This document shows, in pieces, positions 37,919 through 49,164 of a stretch of 64,000 nt of DNA. Source of the DNA: Chondrilla cf. caribensis (Eukaryota; Porifera; Demospongiae; Chondrillida; Chondrillidae); assembly GCA_964020155.1 (NCBI GenBank), contig OZ026552.1:3707548-3771547 (forward strand). The letters are read 5' to 3'. The first letter of the stretch is position 1, and each line of letters starts with the position of its first letter. The notes beneath the pieces are model-generated. The model searched no databases. It was given only the letters and a program-made list of their open reading frames with translations, and was not told where the DNA came from. The position numbers were made by a program, and so were the translations under genes.

Positions 37919-39464
37919 AGGGCCACTGACATGAAAAAACAAGTTAGCCTGAAATTACCCCTTATAGTTAGAAAACACCAATGGTGAAATTCAAATTCGC
38001 TCCTGTCGTCTGGGTGGGGAGTAATCGAGTATTAAATAACCGATTACGCTATATTACGTCATATCGTCCATGTTTCGTGACGTCACAAGAGGAACGGTAG
38101 ATATCTGCAGGTCTTTCGGAGAACGAGTTAAGCGACTCTAATGGCCTTTCTTCCAACAACGAAGGCAAAACGAATACTTCTGAAGAGAAAGGGGATTATA
38201 TTGAGGACGAAAAAGATGATTCCAGTCTTTTTGCAGCTCTTGAGATGGAGCCTTATCTGTTCGAGTACGTCGCGGCAATTGACCAATCCGGGGCAGAAAG
38301 TGCCTTAGAAGAGGACCAAGGAGAGGTGATTTGAAGACTGGCTGACACTACCTGGTATGCGCACGAATCGTAGAGCGTTATTTCGGTCTCTGCTCTCGTT
38401 TATAACTGAAAACGGTATAATTATTTTTATGTGGAACGCGCGAATGTATCCCAACTATTAGCGAGAGTGTATGCCGTCAGGAAATTCCCGAGGTAGAAGG
38501 GAAACTAAGAGGAATGGATGTTCAGAATACTGTGTCACAGATCATGAGGGGTTCAGATTAGTTTGCCTGGACAGATGGGTGCTGCAAGCAGTTGCCTTGC
38601 AAATGCACCAGCAGTATCGCAAAAACAGTGGAACCAATGGACCTACACACAATTTTATTGTCTCCATTATTATACTCTTATACTTATACTCACCTACATG
38701 TGGATATGTGGATTTCATTCTAACCAGTAGTTTATCATATGTGGACACTATGTTACATGGCTCACAGCCAACTGGCAAAATTGTGCTGGGAATATCTGGA
38801 AAGGAATTCAAGTCATGTTATCATCATGTGCTGTGAATTACATTAGAATTGAATTCCCATCTGACCACTATGTTGCAATTGCCCTTAATAATATTTTAAT
38901 TTGAGCTGTATATTGTAATATTGTGGTGCATATATTACTACATTGATATAAATCTGTTTAAAACATCATTTCTATGAATTGAATTGAGGATGTGTGATGT
39001 TTGGCAATTGTTTCTGACTTGAAAGGACGTTTATGCTGAATAGCAATGGAGGTATTTGATAATCAGAGTGAGAAATATCCTTTTTCAAGCAGTTGGGCAT
39101 TAGTACAACAGATATTTTGGGACTTTATGAAGGCTAATCTCACTCTGCAGCTTTGCTATCGCATCTAGCAGCAACACATCGTCAAGGCATTCGGAAATAA
39201 AACTATACTTATCGAATTTAGAGTTAAATCGTCGCAAAATCAGCGGAAATCACTATTAAATTGTATTGGGAACGTTGTTAGTGATTCCTCTTGTGACGTC
39301 AGCACGCGTATTTCAAAATGGCCGGTTTTTCGGCGATTTTGTAGGCAAAAACTGCAAATTTCTCGCGTTTAAGATAAGAACGGCAATTTTTAACACCACC
39401 ACGGGTATTTACTTACTAAACAAAGTGATATAAGGCCAACTTGTTTTTTCATGTCAGTGGCCCT
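37919..39464 (+). mobile_element. TTAA-flanked DNA transposon with P2X7-like protein remnant
   Basis: The termini AGGGCCACTGACATGAAAAA and its inverse at the right are perfect for over 20 bp, with TTAA on both sides. The copy at 45001 shows the empty TTAA. TTAA targets are used by piggyBac and Kolobok-type elements. Inside, broken frames include MEPYLFEYV and TDHEGFRLVCLDRWVLQAVA, similar to the P2X7-like cysteine-rich proteins carried by animal DNA transposons. The frame is interrupted; no transposase is seen. Confidence 0.85.
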
Positions 39465-39761
39465 TTAAGGTGGATGCCTAATTGATTTGAGTACATCTCA
39501 TATTAAAACCAGTTTGAAACCAGTTCACAATAAAGCGCTTTAGAGCTATAGTGATTTTGGTATGTGGATGTTGGAGTAGGGTGCTTCTTTTGGGGCTTAC
39601 TCTTGGATATCCTTGTTTTGGCCGCCCTCATCGAGATCATCTTTCTGGTTAGAATGTTCAAGAGGAAAAATGCTCATGCGCGAAACATACGTACTTCCCT
39701 CAGAAAGACGACATCTGACAGTCTTAATGCATGTAACCAAGTACAATGGCGGTATGTATAA
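39465..39761 (+). pseudogene. Membrane glycoprotein copy B, 3' remnant
   Basis: The last-exon transmembrane segment survives as VGVGCFFWGLLLDILVLAAL followed by a basic RMFKRKNAHA tail. An extra base pair change pattern shifts the end relative to the intact gene, so QEAYF is lost. No ectodomain is present. Confidence 0.85.
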
Positions 39762-39780
39762 ATTATATATATAATATATA

Positions 39781-40470
39781 GGTTGAGAGCTTACAGACTG
39801 TTCAAGATTGATGCTCGGTTCACGGAGCAATACCTTACAACTATCACTAATCCTAAAATCAGACAGGCTTACACCAAATTTCGCATATCTGATCACAAGC
39901 TCATGATTGAAATGGGGCGACACTGCAAGCCCCCAAAACCTGTACACGAACGCACTTGCCCGATTTGTACAACTGATTCTATTGAGGATGAGATTCACTT
40001 TCTGGTTGATTGTCCTTTTTATTCCCATTTGCGATCCGCGTACTTTACAATTACCTCTAGACATTGTTACCATTTCAATTCCATGTGTTCAAAAGACAAA
40101 TTTATATTTCTCATGTCTAGTCACAATCACACAATCATCTATCAAACTGCCTATTTTATTTATAAAGCCATGCAATTAAGACTTACCCACCTGTCCCCCC
40201 CAATTTAGTGTATGCTATGTGTTGTTAGTGGTGTTGAGTGATGTTCAATGTGATGTACTGTCAATGGTGTTGCTTATCTGTATGTATGTATGTAATATGT
40301 ATGTATGTATGTATTGTATTGTTCTATTGTATTCATGCCACAACTTTTATTATCTTATTATTATTCCACGCACACAAGCTTGGCACATTGTCTGCCATGA
40401 TTGATATTGTCATTTCATGCTGAGGTCAAGGGCCGTTTTGGCTACGACCAGTGATGTATATTATATATAT
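39781..40470 (+). mobile_element. 3' end of a LINE, 5'-truncated
   Basis: An open frame of about 141 codons (39783-40208) ends in SPPI. It has the RT C-terminal pattern KFRISDHKLMIEMGRHCKPP followed by RTCPICTTDSIEDEIHFLVD, a CCHC-type zinc-binding tail common in CR1/L2-like LINEs. The 3' tip GAGGTCAAGGGCCGTTTTGG is shared with 7412-7475. Confidence 0.8.
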
Positions 40471-41314
40471 ATATAATGGGCTTTTAACTTCAACACAAAT
40501 GAAGGAGAGAATACTCACAATTTTGCGTGTTTATGAATTTTAAATTGTTCGTTTGAAACGTGCAAAATAACATCCCGTGAAAATTAGTATGCATAAGACA
40601 TTCATACAACATCAATCGACCTCATATTCAACACATACTACACGAAAGACATATTATGTGTAGCCATAGACATTATATCTGTATAAATATATGGCTGGCA
40701 AGGGCATTCAATGCGGCATGCTGTAGTGCACAATTCCCGTCATTAGCTCTCAGAAACAATATTAAAACGATAAGTCAACTCAGGATGACGTTAACGCTGA
40801 TACCAGCTTTTCTGCATCCCGCCTTTATGAAATGCCTACATGTAGAAGACAAAACAATAGCAACTCCAAGACATAATATCGAGATTTTACCTACTACCAA
40901 AGTATCGTACACAAATGTGAGGCTGAATACTGGATACCGTACAGGTCATCGTAGCCAAGTGCTATGTGGTGCAGAATATCACTTGTATGGCTTCAGAAGG
41001 AAAGTTCCAAGTGGGAAATGGGAAAACCCACAATTGTATTCATGACAGTGACCTGGACCACACCAAACACCATGTGATATGGTGGGTGCAGAGAAGGGCT
41101 TCTAGTTAGAAGTACGTAAACTCCTGTCCGATCTACATCCCACAAGAGCTCCCGTGTGAGGGTCACTTACTGAGCATAAGGTATCAGCATCACGCAGTAG
41201 ACCCCGAGTGCTATGAACTGGATGATTCCAAACAGTACTGCCAATTCGGCTACATTTGTCCACTATAAATGGAGGAGCAGCAATACACGAGGATGAACAC
41301 AGACATAGACATAC

Positions 41315-41318
41315 ACAT

Positions 41319-41367
<49 letters not shown>

Positions 41368-41395
41368 GACAGACACCCAAACACACACACACACA
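41315..41395. repeat. (CA)n microsatellite with CAGA interruptions
   Basis: The allele of the array that the LINE split in copy A; here it is uninterrupted. Confidence 0.9.
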
Positions 41396-41804
41396 TACAT
41401 AATATACATACACATGCATACGTATGTAGGTACATATAAGCATGCAATTGTATTAAGAAGGCAGAGAGAATACACCAGAACATACGATACACACTTACCC
41501 AGAATGCCGCACACAGAGTAAGGACAAATGCAATCTACAGAAAGAAAAGACAGGTACCACATGCCAATATTCAGGACAACTTAGCAAGTACATGCGTACA
41601 TTGTATGGTACACCAAGTCCATACTTCTACTGCATACACTATACTGTACATATGGTGCATACTATGGGGACACACATACTCACGAGAAACACTATTACAC
41701 ATATAACTTTGACCACACTAAGCATCTCCTTGACTTGCTTGATTGGAGAAACTAGGAAAAAGGTGCTGAAAGAGAAAGAGAGAGAGAATGTAAACGTTAA
41801 CTCA

Positions 41805-41809
41805 CACAT

Positions 41810-41874
<65 letters not shown>

Positions 41875-41961
41875 AACACACACACACACACACACGCACG
41901 CACGCACACATGCACACACGCACACAGGCACACAAACATGTACACACACATGCACACACAC
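41805..41961. repeat. (CA)n microsatellite at SFT2D-B exon donor
   Basis: A CA array with CGCACGCACG interruptions ending at the exon. Confidence 0.92.
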
Positions 41962-42299
41962 CTGACAACTCCAGCAATAGTTCCCACACAGAAGAACACA
42001 GCAATTACTGCCACTTTGATTCTCACAAATATAACTCCCTGCATCACAATACAAGGAAGATGCTGTCCATTCGGCATCCATTCACCCACACATTATGTAC
42101 ATGTTGGTGCGAACGTATGAGTGGAATGTGATGAGGAAATAAACTTGTATGCATGGATACACAACAGTAGGAAAATCTACAGTCAGCACAATGTGATGTG
42201 AACCCACTAAAGCCTACACAAAGCCTACATAGACATGTTATTACATGCACAAAACTAGAGCTCTCTCAAGAGAAATGAAGGACATGGTTAAAACTGACA

Positions 42300-43045
42300 G
42301 AAAACTTGTACAATCTCAAAACTCCAATTTCGCAAAAGGAACATGATAGAAGTTACACAGGTCTAATAGGGGCAGTCTAAACAATTTGCGTTCCGATTAT
42401 TCAATAACGCATTCACTAGTCTAGCTAGCTAGACCGTCCCTAAGAAGCGCCGAGGGGCGGAAAAGGGAAGGGATGGTCTAACACAAGTAGCGATTAGTTC
42501 ACACCTGAGCACGTGACCGTCAACCAATGAAATGCCACTGCTAAGAATCTTGGCAATGATATTCATTGACTCAGTTTAGTTAATTGTTAAGTGTGATGGA
42601 GGGCGATACTACATTCTCGTGGTCGGTAGCTGGGAATATTCTCCCATTTGACAGTCATGCAGATGAATGTGATTACTAGTATTTTGCAAGGACATGATAT
42701 GATCGTATGTTTCTCCGTGGTCACGACAAGTCGCCGATCAAGAATTGCAAACAAAGGAATGAGAACCAACATATTCAGTCCTAGTTGTATCATTGCTTTT
42801 ATTTCTGATAAACAAACAGATGAAATACTTTTGCGAACGTAGTTTGTCTGCTGTGGTTAGAGATGTTGATGTTCACTATGAATGATACAAATTGACAGTA
42901 CCTATAGTCTGACGAAGAATCATTACAGGTTACAGTATCCATGCATGGTCCGCCTAACACATACGGGGTGTATGGTGAGTCGTAGAAACACTATACGTGT
43001 TATTTGTTAATTGGCAGGTGGGAACTGATCGCTACTTGGCTATAT
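42300..43045. repeat. Duplicated spacer, copy B (empty-site reference)
   Basis: Uninterrupted version of the spacer. It shows the pre-insertion sequence for the SAND-LINE (CGATTACTAGTATTTTGC at about 42669 is intact apart from single changes) and for both Ginger-like elements (TATATAGACCGTCCCTTCCC). Confidence 0.85.
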
Positions 43046-43400
43046 AGACCGTCCCTTCCCTTATGGCGCGAAATTTGAAGTGTCCAGTGGGTTTATATAT
43101 AAGGAGTGGCAAATCTACGATTCGGCGCATTCGCATTTGTGAATGAATACCCAGTTTTCATGATGATCAAGTGATTTTCTATCATTTTTCAAGTCTCGAC
43201 GGGAAGAACCTCGATGAAAGCGCCATGCTATTGGCAATAGGAAGACTATCGGCGGAGGCTGGAATTGTCGTAAAAGTCGAATCCTCCAAGGAGATGTTTG
43301 AGAAGATAATGGGAAAAGCGCAGAGGATTCGTTCAGAATCGAACCCCCTCACGGAGGCCCCGCCAGGAATAGGTTCTCTTTCGTATGTGGACTATATATC
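43046..43400 (+). repeat. KNLDES block, copy B
   Basis: Same open frame as copy A (43171-43431) but truncated after EAPPG. The sequence then joins the POU1 3' region directly. Confidence 0.6.
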
Positions 43401-43495
43401 CCCTCGCATGGTGTTTACAAAGGGTTCCTAATCCAACTGCTACAAACATAATAATATTATCATAAAAACTGCATAATTTGAATTCCAAACTCTCA

Positions 43496-44581
43496 CTATT
43501 CAGTCGTAGTTGGTTGTGATGGGGGGTCCTGTCCACTCAGCTTCATCTGACCCTGTACATCGGATTCTTCTTCCGGGTCATCTTCCGCTCCATCTATTGA
43601 GTTCTGACTCCCTTCGTGACCTCCGATGGAAGAACGAACCCTTTTTTCACGCTGACGTCTGTTGCAAAACCAAACTCGCACCACTTCTTTATCTAGGTGT
43701 AGATTATCAGCAATTTGGGCAATTTCATTAGACGATGGTTTTGGCTGATTAACAAAATGCTGTTCTAGATTGTCCTTTGCCACTGTGTCAATGGTGGTGC
43801 GCCTCTTTCTCCTGCGTTCAGGAGAGACCTCTTCTTGCTCATGGGCAGAACCAGCTTGTTCAGCTTGTTCCAGCCATTTCTCCAAAACTGGCTTGAGCTT
43901 TTGAGCATTCTTGAAGCTGAGTTGGAGATTTTCAAATCGGCAGATGGTGGTTTGACTGAAATCAGTTCCATTTATCTCTGCAAGAGCTTGTCCGACTTGA
44001 GTCTGTGTGAATCCCAACTTCAGTCTTTTCTGCTTGAAAGATGTGGCGAATACTTCCAAGTCTTTCACTTCTGGTGATTCGGGATCGACTGTCTGCGTTG
44101 GCTGCAATGTTCTCTGTGATGGAGGCTGCTGGATAACCTGTATGGCTGACGGATATGGAAAGGCCGTTGCATGCTGGCCTGCATTTTGCATGAATGGCAT
44201 TTGTTGCACTGATGTTGGGCTGAATGCAGATTGTATCACCCCTGTACCATGCCCTTGGATGTGGCTGGTTGGTGTGCCAGGGATGCCTCTGGGAGAAAAC
44301 TGCTGCATATGTGGAGGGGGAGGATGAACTAGCTGCACTACTGGGACAGACATCGGAGATACGGTCGTCTGAGGCTGTGGAAGGTAATGCGCCATCTGGG
44401 ATACGTGCAACCCGCGAGGTCCGATCGCATGATTTGTTGGACTGAGGGGAATATTAGGGCTTTGTACGGGAATCGCGACTGCGGCCGGATTCGGGCTGGA
44501 GAGAGGACTACTCAGCGTAGGAGAGGTTACTTGGTTTTGGGACCCTGTCACACCAACAACGTGACTATAATCGAAGCTCAT
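43496..44581 (-). CDS. POU class 1 transcription factor, copy C (intact paralogue)
   Basis: A 361-residue open frame differing from the 24211-25311 gene at only about five internal positions (for example R7H, GHGTG for GHGTR, TTID for TTIG). The POU-specific domain, linker and homeodomain with [13 protein letters not shown] are intact. A small deletion at the 3' end removes the last five residues, so the protein ends TTTE. The upstream region resembles that of copy 1, but its divergent partner gene has collapsed. It may be a functional recent duplicate. Confidence 0.92.
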   Translation of the reverse strand: MSFDYSHVVGVTGSQNQVTSPTLSSPLSSPNPAAVAIPVQSPNIPLSPTNHAIGPRGLHVSQMAHYLPQPQTTVSPMSVPVVQLVHPPPPHMQQFSPRGIPGTPTSHIQGHGTGVIQSAFSPTSVQQMPFMQNAGQHATAFPYPSAIQVIQQPPSQRTLQPTQTVDPESPEVKDLEVFATSFKQKRLKLGFTQTQVGQALAEINGTDFSQTTICRFENLQLSFKNAQKLKPVLEKWLEQAEQAGSAHEQEEVSPERRRKRRTTIDTVAKDNLEQHFVNQPKPSSNEIAQIADNLHLDKEVVRVWFCNRRQREKRVRSSIGGHEGSQNSIDGAEDDPEEESDVQGQMKLSGQDPPSQPTTTE

Positions 44582-44811
44582 TTCTCCTGCAAAGCAGAAT
44601 AAAAGAGAACAAACACTAATGAAATCACCTCATCAATATTCCAGAACAGTTCGCATTATGCATGCATGGCCAGCTGACAATAGGCGCGCAGGCAAACATT
44701 TAATTAAGTCGCACAGAGCTATTTGCGAAGAACTGCTGGCTGAACTGGGTTTAACAATTCCGTGAACGAATTGTGGGCGTTAACCCGATAGCTGTTTACC
44801 GAGTTAGAAAC

Positions 44812-45300
44812 ATGCCTCGTAGGGATCTCATATCACTTTTGTCATTCTCCTTATGTCGTAGCTGTCTTTAAGCCTATGAAGTGTTACTACTTAGTGGATT
44901 CTACACACTCTGTGACATCAAAACAGCTTTTTTTATTATGTGAAAAATGAGTGGCATTAATATTGTTGTGTTGTATTTACGTAATTTGAACACTGAAGCG
45001 TTAAGGTGGATGCCTAATTGATTTGAGTACATCCCATATTAAAACCAGTTTGAAACCAGTTCACAATAAAGCGCTTTAGAGCTATAGTGATTTTGGTATG
45101 TGGATGTTGGAGTAGGGTGCTTCTTTTGGGGCTTACTCTTGGATATCCTTGTTGTGGCCGGCCTCATCGGGATCATCTTTCTGGTTAGAATATTCAAGAG
45201 GAAAAATGCTCATGCGCGAAACATACGTACATCCCTCAGAAAGACGACATCTGACAGTCTTAATGCATGTAACCAAGTACAATGGCAGTATGTATAAATT
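44812..45300 (+). pseudogene. Membrane glycoprotein copy C, remnant
   Basis: Only the intron 1 tail and the end of the last exon remain (VGVGCFFWGLLLDILVVAGL, then a KRKNAHA tail). The ectodomain exon is deleted and the POU upstream region joins directly to intron sequence. Confidence 0.85.
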
Positions 45301-46504
45301 ATATATATATATAATATTATATAATAATATTATTATGTATATAATACAGTATACATAACATATTATATTAATGGCTATACTCGATCAATTGCAATATTAT
45401 GTATAATTGCTTGAGATTATTATTCAGTACATATATGATATCATGTATACCACATATTATGCATACAATATGGATACATAATTGTTTTGGCTATATAGAA
45501 ATATTATGTATGTATGCTTATATGCAAAATAGTCTAATTGAAATTTTCACATTTAGCTCGATCTCCTCCGATAATACTGCATGGACCAACCACTTTAAAT
45601 TGATTTATATTTATTATCATAACTATGCCTCTGTGTACCATAATAGGCAGGCCGATCTATAATGGGCTTTTAACTTCAACACAAATGGAGGAGAGAATAC
45701 TCACAATTTTGCGTGTTTATGAATTTTAAATTGTTCGTTTGAAACGTGCAAAATAACATCCTGTGAAAATTAGTATGCATAAGACATTCATACAACATCA
45801 ATCGACCTCATATTCAACACATACTACACGAAAGACATATTATGTGTAGCCATAGACATTATATCTGTATAAAAAATATATGGCTGTCAAGGGCATTCAA
45901 TGCGACATGCTGCAGTGCACAATTTCCATCATTAGCTCTCGGAAACAATATTAAAATGATAAGTCAGCTCAGGATGACGTTACCGCTGATACCAGCTTTC
46001 CGCATCCCGCCTTTATGAAATGCCTACATGTAGAAGACAAAACAATAGCAACTCCAAGACATAATATCGAGATTTTACCTACTACCAAAGTATCATACAC
46101 ATCGTGAGGCTGAATACTGGATACCGTACAGGTCATCGTAGCCAAGTGCTATGTGGTGCAGAATATCACTTGTATGGCTTCAGAAGGAAAGTTTCAAGTG
46201 GGAAATGGGAAAACCCACAATTGTATTCGTGACAGTGACCTGGACCACACCAAACACCCTGTGATATGGGTGCAGAGAAGGGCTTCTAGTTGAGAGGTAC
46301 GTAAACTCCTGTCCAATCTACATCCCACAAGAGCTCCCGTGTGAGGGTCACTTACTGAGCATAAGGTATCAGCATCACGCAGTAGACCCCAAGTGCTATG
46401 AACTGGATGATTCCAAACAGTACTGCCAATTCGGCTACATTTGTCCACTATAAATGGAGGAGCAGCAATACACGAGGATGAACATAGACATAGACAAACA
46501 CATG

Positions 46505-46506
46505 TG

Positions 46507-46566
<60 letters not shown>

Positions 46567-46625
46567 CACACACACACATACACACACACACACACACGCA
46601 CACACGCACACACACACACACATAA
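46505..46625. repeat. (CA)n microsatellite
   Basis: Interrupted CA array, allelic position to 41315-41395. Confidence 0.92.
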
Positions 46626-47029
46626 TATACATACACATACATACGTATGTATGTACCCATAAGCATGCAATTGTATTAAGAAGGCAGAGAAAATACACCA
46701 GAACATAGGATACACACTTACCCAGAATGCCGCACACAGAGTAAGGATAAATGCAATCTACAGAAAGAAAAGACAGGTACCACATGCCAATATTCAGGAC
46801 AACTTAGCAAGTACATGCATACATTGCATGGTACACCAAGTCCATACTTCTACTGTATACACTACGCTGTACATATGGTGCATACTATGGGGACACACAT
46901 ACTCACGAGAAACACTATTACACATATAACTTTGACCACACTAAGCATCTCCTTGACTTGCTTGATTGGAGAAACTAGGAAAAAGGTGCTGAAAGAGAAA
47001 AAGAGAGAATGTAAATATTAACTCACACA

Positions 47030-47066
47030 TGCACACACACACGCACGCACGCACACACACACATGT

Positions 47067-47113
<47 letters not shown>

Positions 47114-47136
47114 TGTACACATACATGCACACACAC
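47030..47136. repeat. (CA)n microsatellite at SFT2D-C exon donor
   Basis: CA array with CG interruptions ending at the exon. Confidence 0.92.
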
Positions 47137-47857
47137 CTGACAACTCCAGCAATAGTTCCCACACAGAAGAACACAGCAAATACTGCCACTTTGATTCTCA
47201 CAAATATAACTCCCTGCATCACAATACAAGGAAGATGCTGTCCATTCGGCATCCATTCACCCACACAATATGTACATGTTGGTGCGAACGCATGAGTGGA
47301 ATGTGATGAGGAAATAAACTTGTATGCATGGATACACAACATTAGGAAATCTACAGTCAGCACAATGTGATGTGAACCCACTAAAGCCTACATAAAGCCT
47401 ACATAGATATGTTATTACATGCACAAAACTGGAGATCTCTCAAGAGAAATGAAGGACATGGTTAAAACTGACAGAAAACTTCCCCTCTCTTGTACAATCT
47501 CAAAACTCCAATTTCACAAAAGGAACATGATAGAAGCTACACAGGTCTAATAGGGGCAATCTACACAATCTGCGTTCCGATGATTCAATAACGTATTCAC
47601 TAGTCTAGCTGGCTAGACCGTCTCTAAGAAGCGCTGAGGGGCGGAAAAGGGAAGGGACGGTCTAGTACAAGTAGCGATTAGTTCACACCTGAGTGCATGA
47701 CCATCAACCAATGAAATGCTACCGCTAAGAATCTTGGCAATGATATTCATTGATTCAGTTTAGTTAATTGTCAAGTGTTTTGGAGGACGATACTACGTTC
47801 TCGTCGTCGGTAGCTGGGAATATTCACCCATCTGACAGTCAGATGAACGCGATTACT

Positions 47858-47888
<31 letters not shown>

Positions 47889-47927
47889 GATATTACAGTG
47901 CTTTGATAGGGTTTCCCCAAAACAGCA

Positions 47928-48797
47928 CTACACATGTATAAGTAAATGTACATACACAGATAACCACTCACTGACAGAAGAAAATTTACCCTTCGAAGAT
48001 ACACATGTAAAATCATTACATCCTACCTTACCCCTCCCATTCATCATACATAAATCATGATCCCCCATTAAATTCAGTAGTATCTCCCCACTTAAATTCT
48101 TTTTCCTGTCAATTACTTCTCTCTCACCCACCACTGAGATCCCATATTCTTTTACTGCATACTCTTGCACTTCTCCACATCTTGCATTGAAATCCCCACA
48201 TAAAATCAATCTGCCCAAATCTCCATATTTCAAAATCTGCTCCCCAATCTTTTCAAAAACCTCTTCCACATTTTCCTGTCTACTAGACTGCTCTGGTGGA
48301 ACATAGCAAATGCCCAACACCAAGCCTTCCCACTCATTATCCGCTTTGCTTCTTATGTCTACCCACAATATGTCCTCCACTGAATCATCCAATACACCTA
48401 TCTCTAATAAATCAACCAACTCTTCTTTAATAAAAAATCCTACACCCCCCGATCCTCTCACTGCTCTATGGTCCACTGATGCCCTATTTCTTCCCCACCA
48501 AACATACCCAGTCAACTCTGCTACGTCCTTTCCCTTAAGCCAAGACTCCGTTATTATAATAATATCTGCCTGATAATACTCTGCTACTTTGCATCTACAA
48601 TCATCTCCTAGTACACCTCTACTATTATAATCCTCCCTATTCCTACAATTAGACCACCCACATACGTTCCAACACACGAAATGTAATTTACATCTATTTT
48701 CATCCCTAAACCCATCTCTACCCTTCCCTGGCCCATTAATAACCCCCTCAGTACCCTCCACCCTCACACATTCCCTTTTGTTTCCCCCCTCTTCCAT
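47928..48797 (-). CDS. LINE ORF2 N-terminal part: AP-like endonuclease
   Basis: 289 codons. The EEP-superfamily endonuclease signature is visible: HFVCWNVCGW near the start, ADIIIITESWLK, GGVGFFIKEELVDLL, VLGICYVPPEQSS and LGRLILCGDFNARCG. The frame ends just after DLCMMNGRG...FTCVSSKG, where the catalytic SDH segment and then the RT should follow, so the endonuclease itself is truncated and probably inactive. It overlaps the preceding frame by 34 bp. Confidence 0.85.
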   Translation of the reverse strand: MEEGGNKRECVRVEGTEGVINGPGKGRDGFRDENRCKLHFVCWNVCGWSNCRNREDYNSRGVLGDDCRCKVAEYYQADIIIITESWLKGKDVAELTGYVWWGRNRASVDHRAVRGSGGVGFFIKEELVDLLEIGVLDDSVEDILWVDIRSKADNEWEGLVLGICYVPPEQSSRQENVEEVFEKIGEQILKYGDLGRLILCGDFNARCGEVQEYAVKEYGISVVGEREVIDRKKNLSGEILLNLMGDHDLCMMNGRGKVGCNDFTCVSSKGKFSSVSEWLSVYVHLLIHV

Positions 48798-49120
48798 AAC
48801 TTTATCTTTGGTAGAATCCTTACCCCTCCTAAAAAAGGAGAGCTCTCCAGTTTCCAGTATTTATCACACTTATCCTTAATCTCCTCCAGCCCAGTCAAAA
48901 TGACCTCATCTGCCTCTATCCAAAACCACCACTTAACTCTACCCTTATCCTCCACTTCTATCTTCCTAACCAAAACCTCTCCTTTGCCTTCTAACACTCC
49001 CTCTATCTTACCCTTAATGCTCTCTTCTGTCTCAGAAAATCTCGTTCCCCACAACTTACGCTTCCCAACATACCTCCTTGCCCCCTTGTGATAGGGTGCA
49101 ACCTTCTCCACCTCTTCCAA
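48764..49120 (-). CDS. LINE ORF1 C-terminal segment (frame-shifted)
   Basis: 118 codons in a different frame from the SAND ORF. It contains YHKGARRYVGKRKLWGTRFS and a WWFWIEADEVILTGLEE stretch, ending with KYWKLESSPFL. It reads as a compact folded domain. It may be the natural continuation of ORF1 after a frameshift near 49150, or a separate small ORF. No family name could be assigned. Confidence 0.6.
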   Translation of the reverse strand: MEEVEKVAPYHKGARRYVGKRKLWGTRFSETEESIKGKIEGVLEGKGEVLVRKIEVEDKGRVKWWFWIEADEVILTGLEEIKDKCDKYWKLESSPFLGGVRILPKIKLWKRGETKGNV

Positions 49121-49164
49121 ATGTGGAATTGATGGTGCCTGACATACTGGACCTTGCCTTTGTG

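Larger units (their letters stand above)
41167..42038 (-). pseudogene. SFT2D partial copy B (5'-truncated)
   Basis: Exons 3-6 are recognisable with splice sites at 42038-41962, about 41762-41681, about 41531-41496 and 41262-41167. Exons 1-2 are absent. Their products ([67 protein letters not shown]) are identical or nearly so to the intact gene. Confidence 0.85.
46352..47213 (-). pseudogene. SFT2D partial copy C (5'-truncated)
   Basis: Exons 3-6 only (47213-47137, about 46992-46911, about 46760-46725, 46447-46352). Exons 1-2 are absent as in copies A and B, so the three partial copies come from one truncated ancestor. Confidence 0.85.
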
